A DNA stretch of 64,000 nt from Lineus longissimus (lineage: Eukaryota > Nemertea > Pilidiophora > Heteronemertea > Lineidae): assembly GCF_910592395.1 (NCBI RefSeq), contig NC_088309.1, positions 20,214,599 to 20,278,598 on the forward strand, written 5' to 3'. The notes below the pieces were generated by a model that searched no databases, was not told the DNA's origin, and worked only from the letters and a program-made list of their open reading frames with translations. The position numbers and the translations under genes are program-made. This document shows positions 60,416 to 64,000 of the stretch, piece by piece. The first letter of the stretch is position 1, and each line of letters begins with the position of its first letter.

Positions 60416-63056
60416 GAAGTAAACCCACCCTGGTCGGTCAACCAGTCTCTCAGCCGAAAGATGAGTCAACCTGCGGTCTCACGCTTTCGGAGGGGGAGAA
60501 AAGCAGCCGCAGTGCGATCTAGGGACCAAATGACACTCGGACAGACCCTTGATTAGGACATCATGAAACTGATTCAGATTATTCACCAATATTACTGCAC
60601 TGACCAAAAGTAACCGATGTTGCCAAGCAAAATACAATTAAAAGAAAGCTTGTTCATTACTAAGCCACTTCATCTATGTCCTTTTACTTTTGACCATCAC
60701 TTTTTCAGAATGCTGCAATATTTTTATTAATAGATTAGATTAGACCTTGCACTGATACTGCACTCCTGTATCATCACAATCACTTGTTGAGTTGGACATC
60801 ACATGAGATGTTACTTTTGACCCGGACTGAATCTGAATGCTGCTGCAATATTTTTTAATTCATCTTGGATGTCTATCCACAAGGAATCCATACTCAAGTG
60901 GAAACAGTCATCCACTTGCCGAACAAAAATCACCAGAGCGACTGAAGCATCAAATCTGCATAATAAAATGATGTTATTACGTTTTTAAAGTGGTTTCTTG
61001 ACTGAGTTGCAGAGTTTTTAGTTGCAGATTTTTCATGGCCAAGTTACAAACTCCGATAGTGGGGATTGAACCACACAACAGCAAGGCGTCTTGTATAAGG
61101 TAGCCAACACACACGGGTACAAACACCCTTCAAACACTAAGTGATTGATTAGCAAATAGTACACATCGATCTCGCATTTACTCATCTAAGTTTTGATTAC
61201 AAATATCTTACAAGATTATACAACCATGGGGTGTTGCTATCCTGACGCCAAACTTCACAGGTTTCATTAGAAGTTATTAGCCTCCTTCGTTTAGTCGAGG
61301 CTCAGATGAGATATGAAGTGATAATTATGGAGCCAAATATTTAGATGCACCGCCAGGACTGGACGAATGACCCTTGTCAAGACTTATGTGGACAAGAAGG
61401 ACCCTTGTCAGGACTTTTAAGTAGGCAGGACAATAGGTGCTTGACAAACTAGACTTATATGAATATCCACGCGGACAGGACGACAGACTTCGACTTATGT
61501 GGACAAGAAGATATCGTGTTGAATCACAAGCCAACTGAATACCTCCAGCAATCCAATTGATGATATTGTCATGATGGTCCTAGAGGTGGGAGAGTCCGAC
61601 GACGAAAGCCTCATCGGTTTTTAAATTGGTGAGGTGGTATATGGCGAGTGGCACCCCGTCACTTAATCAGGTAATCAGAGTCCGGAGGCATAGCAGGAAA
61701 TGTATGAAGTGATGGGCTGCCCATTGAAGGAGCCGCCCGACAAAAGTGGGGACGCATGCAAACCCAAGTCTTTCCCCGTGCCCACTTTTAAATCTCTAAA
61801 CTCATTTCTACATCGCTTCGTGTAGGAGTTGAGCCGGCCGGGTAGCGGACCACACTGTTCTTGCAAGTCCGGTACGTTACTCGCGACAGGGAACGCAGAA
61901 GAAGAAGAGGTGTGCGTTAAAAATACTTTATTTTACTTTCAGATTACTTTGTAACTTCTCAAGTCTACCACTACCGATATTAACGACACGGCGCAGATGC
62001 TACCGATAAGACGACACGATGCTACTGCTACCGATTAGCGATGTGACAAAGTTGTTACCGATACATCCAGCGCAACTGATACCGATAATGACGACCGACA
62101 TTACTATGACTGGTAATAACAACCGGGCACAACTATAATTACCGGTGATGACGATCCGGCATTACTTTAACTGAAAATGACCTCAAACGATGCTATCCGT
62201 CATTGGCATGAAGACCTCACCCAATCCATTTTCGACGGTAATGACCATGATTTTAGGGTTTGGGTCTGGGGTGTGAATTTGTTTGGTCCATTTTGCCTCA
62301 ATCTCGCCTGTCTGCCACCGCCGTGGCTTCGCGGGTTATTGATAATTGGATCCCCAATTCCACACCAATGAAGATATCAGTCTCTAAACTGTCCAGCAAA
62401 GTTTCCAGCAGAAACAGTTGTCATTCTTAATCAGTCCAGAAGCCATTCAGTTCCTTGTGACATATAAAAAAATATCAACAATATCGAGAGACGGCCCCTG
62501 GCCCTGGCTATCCGAGATCAAGGAAACTAGCACCAATATCAAACTTACGTTTTTTTTAAACCGTGGACAAGACGTAAAATCTGTCTTACTATACAAGCTA
62601 GCGAAACGTGGAGAACCTGGAAGCCAACTCCAGATTTTGCGCATCCTAAACCCCACATCTTAAGGAATCGCTCCTCCGATCCTGCACTCAAATGCTCTGA
62701 TTGGGGGCCCTTGTTTTTTCGGCCAATACGGAGGAAATGTTAGGCATGTCTCAGGTGTTTGTTACACTCCGGACACAGTGGACCGGCTTTGCGCTGTCGC
62801 CCGGAAGACGATCAGGATGACGAAATGGACAGCATAGGAGTCGAGGCCGGATATGTCTTGTTTCCTCAGGACTCTGTCTCTATTGTTGACTTATGGAGAA
62901 GAACTGGGCGGGCTCGGAGAGAATTATTCAAGAACGAGCGCCATTCGTTGCAAACACAGTCAATATTTGAATGGACAAGGCTCAGGCGTGTCATGCATGT
63001 CATGAAAGACATTGTCACAACCATTCTCCAAGCGTCGTCAATGGTGATCGTTCCTA
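60416..63056. other. Spacer downstream of the GH16 gene
   Basis: Contains the GH16 3' UTR (an AATAAA lies near 60961), a weak tRNA-like head near 61.06 kb, short repeats of GACTTATGTGGACAAGAAG (about 61381 and 61492), and a run of ACCGATAATGACGA-like degenerate repeats at about 61.97-62.17 kb. The 61.55-61.92 kb section is distinctly more GC-rich than its surroundings. Open frames (for example 163 codons at 62759-63250, starting only at TTG) match no family known to me. Confidence 0.4.
61057..61110 (-). repeat. Possible tRNA-like SINE head (minus strand)
   Basis: On the minus strand TTGGCTACCTTATACAAG (61107-61090) resembles a tRNA A-box/D-arm region and GGTTCAATCCC (61072-61062) a good B box, but the spacing between them is short. 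It may be an eroded SINE. Confidence 0.35.
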
Positions 63057-63715
63057 AAAAATCATTGATTTCTTGGTCCTCACAGTACGCCAGTGTTGAT
63101 TTAGCAGTTGTTTTGGCAAATACATGTTTTTTGGTGTTTCTGAAACCTGGAGCGCTGCTCAATAGGCGGCTAACAAGAAACTACGCAATTTACTGTTGTT
63201 GCCAACGTATGTGTACACTGAACTTGGGATGTGCGTCGGCCACATGTTGACTGTTGAAATGCCGTCCAGTGCCAGTTGGTGCGTTTTTCGCCGATTTGTG
63301 CAAAATTCAACATATCTCGAATGTTCAATGGTTGACCCTCTTTTTGGGGGATTTTTTTGTAGCGTAAGCACTGTCTTTCACGGGAGAATGGTTACTGTAA
63401 GAATTATCCAGGAAGAAATGTATAATATTTGGGGTTTTCCGTGATTGTCCGGCCCAATTGGCAATATTGCCATTTGGGATGGTCAGCAGAGCTAGGAGCA
63501 AATGGGACGCTTATGATTTATTCAAAGAAAATAAAATGCCCGATTTAACATCCTGCAGAATCAGGGGAATCGGGCGTTTCCAGTGATATACGACGCAAAT
63601 GGGTTGTCCTCATGCAATCACATTGGAAACGCTTTTTAAAATAAATATTACGTCCAGCTGTCAGGTCAGGGGCAGGTCATCATCGCGTACATTCGGGAAA
63701 AACTCCCAAACGAGA
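63057..63715 (-). repeat. Dispersed repeat, right copy (inverted relative to 53.6-54.2 kb)
   Basis: On the minus strand it starts at GTCTCGTTTGGGAGTTTTTC and aligns with 53605-54232 to ATCAATGATTTTTTAGG. This copy is slightly longer, holding segments absent on the left. The related minus-strand reading (KKHVFAKTTAKSTLAYCEDQ) stays open beyond the end of similarity, down to 62866. The two copies are about 9 kb apart and enclose the GH16 gene. Confidence 0.75.
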
Positions 63716-64000
63716 CCCTCTGTGAGAGAATTTCAGCGGGTGCATGTAAAATTCGACAGACGGACCGAAGACCGGGAGATGCGTCACAACCAACTATTCG
63801 TCCCGCTATTCATTGATGAATGACGGTGAAAGATGCTCTCAACATTTTTTTGGAATATCCTAAATTCGGAAAGGTGACAGAGAAAAATTACCAGGGAATA
63901 TAATTTAATTTAGGGTCTAAGTAATTTACAGGATTTTTTAAATTGCCGCCGAAAAATTGCTCCGCACGTTTGCACCATCCGCCTGATAATATTAATGACG
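63716..64000. other. Terminal stretch without recognised features
   Basis: Sequence beyond the right dispersed repeat; only short open frames, nothing recognised. Confidence 0.4.

Noticed and set aside
62759-63250. 163-codon plus-strand frame
   Set aside because: Opens at TTG, not ATG, and its second half is antisense to the reading conserved between the two dispersed repeats. Not supported as a gene.

Overview
The window is nuclear DNA of an animal, most likely a marine invertebrate. Its genes have many short exons with canonical GT-AG introns, several introns are 10-19 kb long, and the gene set (a secreted CBM39 + GH16 beta-1,3-glucan protein, 4-hydroxyphenylpyruvate dioxygenase, an EHD/sarcalumenin-like GTPase and a CCCH zinc-finger protein) is animal. 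Introns and spacers are full of tRNA-like SINE heads, foldback elements, TA-flanked short inverted-repeat elements and tandem repeats. A spiralian such as a mollusc, annelid or brachiopod fits, but the sequence does not prove the phylum. No bacterial-style operon, CRISPR array, rRNA gene or viral gene was seen.

Layout. Positions 1561-39582 (minus strand) hold one 8-exon gene for a dynamin-superfamily GTPase of the EHD/sarcalumenin type. About 2.5% of this 38 kb is coding. Its P-loop exon has an apparent 1-nt loss in an A/T homopolymer. Head-to-head with it, with 583 bp between the two start codons, is a 2-exon CCCH zinc-finger gene (40166-41818, plus), whose intron holds a near-perfect 170-bp tandem duplication. 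From about 41.8 to 48.98 kb I see no gene; this stretch is dominated by a 67-bp minisatellite of about 25 units (43.75-45.42 kb). A 12-exon 4-hydroxyphenylpyruvate dioxygenase gene lies at 48980-53481 (minus). A 12-exon gene for a secreted beta-1,3-glucan-binding protein/laminarinase lies at 55116-60415 (plus) and keeps both GH16 catalytic glutamates. From 60.4 to 64 kb there is no recognisable gene, but there is an inverted second copy of a roughly 650-bp repeat whose partner sits immediately upstream of the dioxygenase gene.

The genes do not form a pathway. The dioxygenase acts in tyrosine catabolism, the GH16 protein in innate recognition or digestion of beta-glucan, the GTPase probably at membranes, and the CCCH protein probably in RNA biology. 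The only regulatory coupling suggested is the shared promoter of the GTPase/CCCH pair.

The most notable unexplained structure is a non-coding foldback transposon family seen twice (36508-37425 and 55441-55839). The arms are built from tandem copies of a roughly 15-bp GGGGACGAATTTTCC-like unit. The ends are GGTTACAGG and GGCTCTAGG, and each copy is flanked by its own perfect 9-bp target duplication. The two copies lie in introns of two different genes in opposite orientation.
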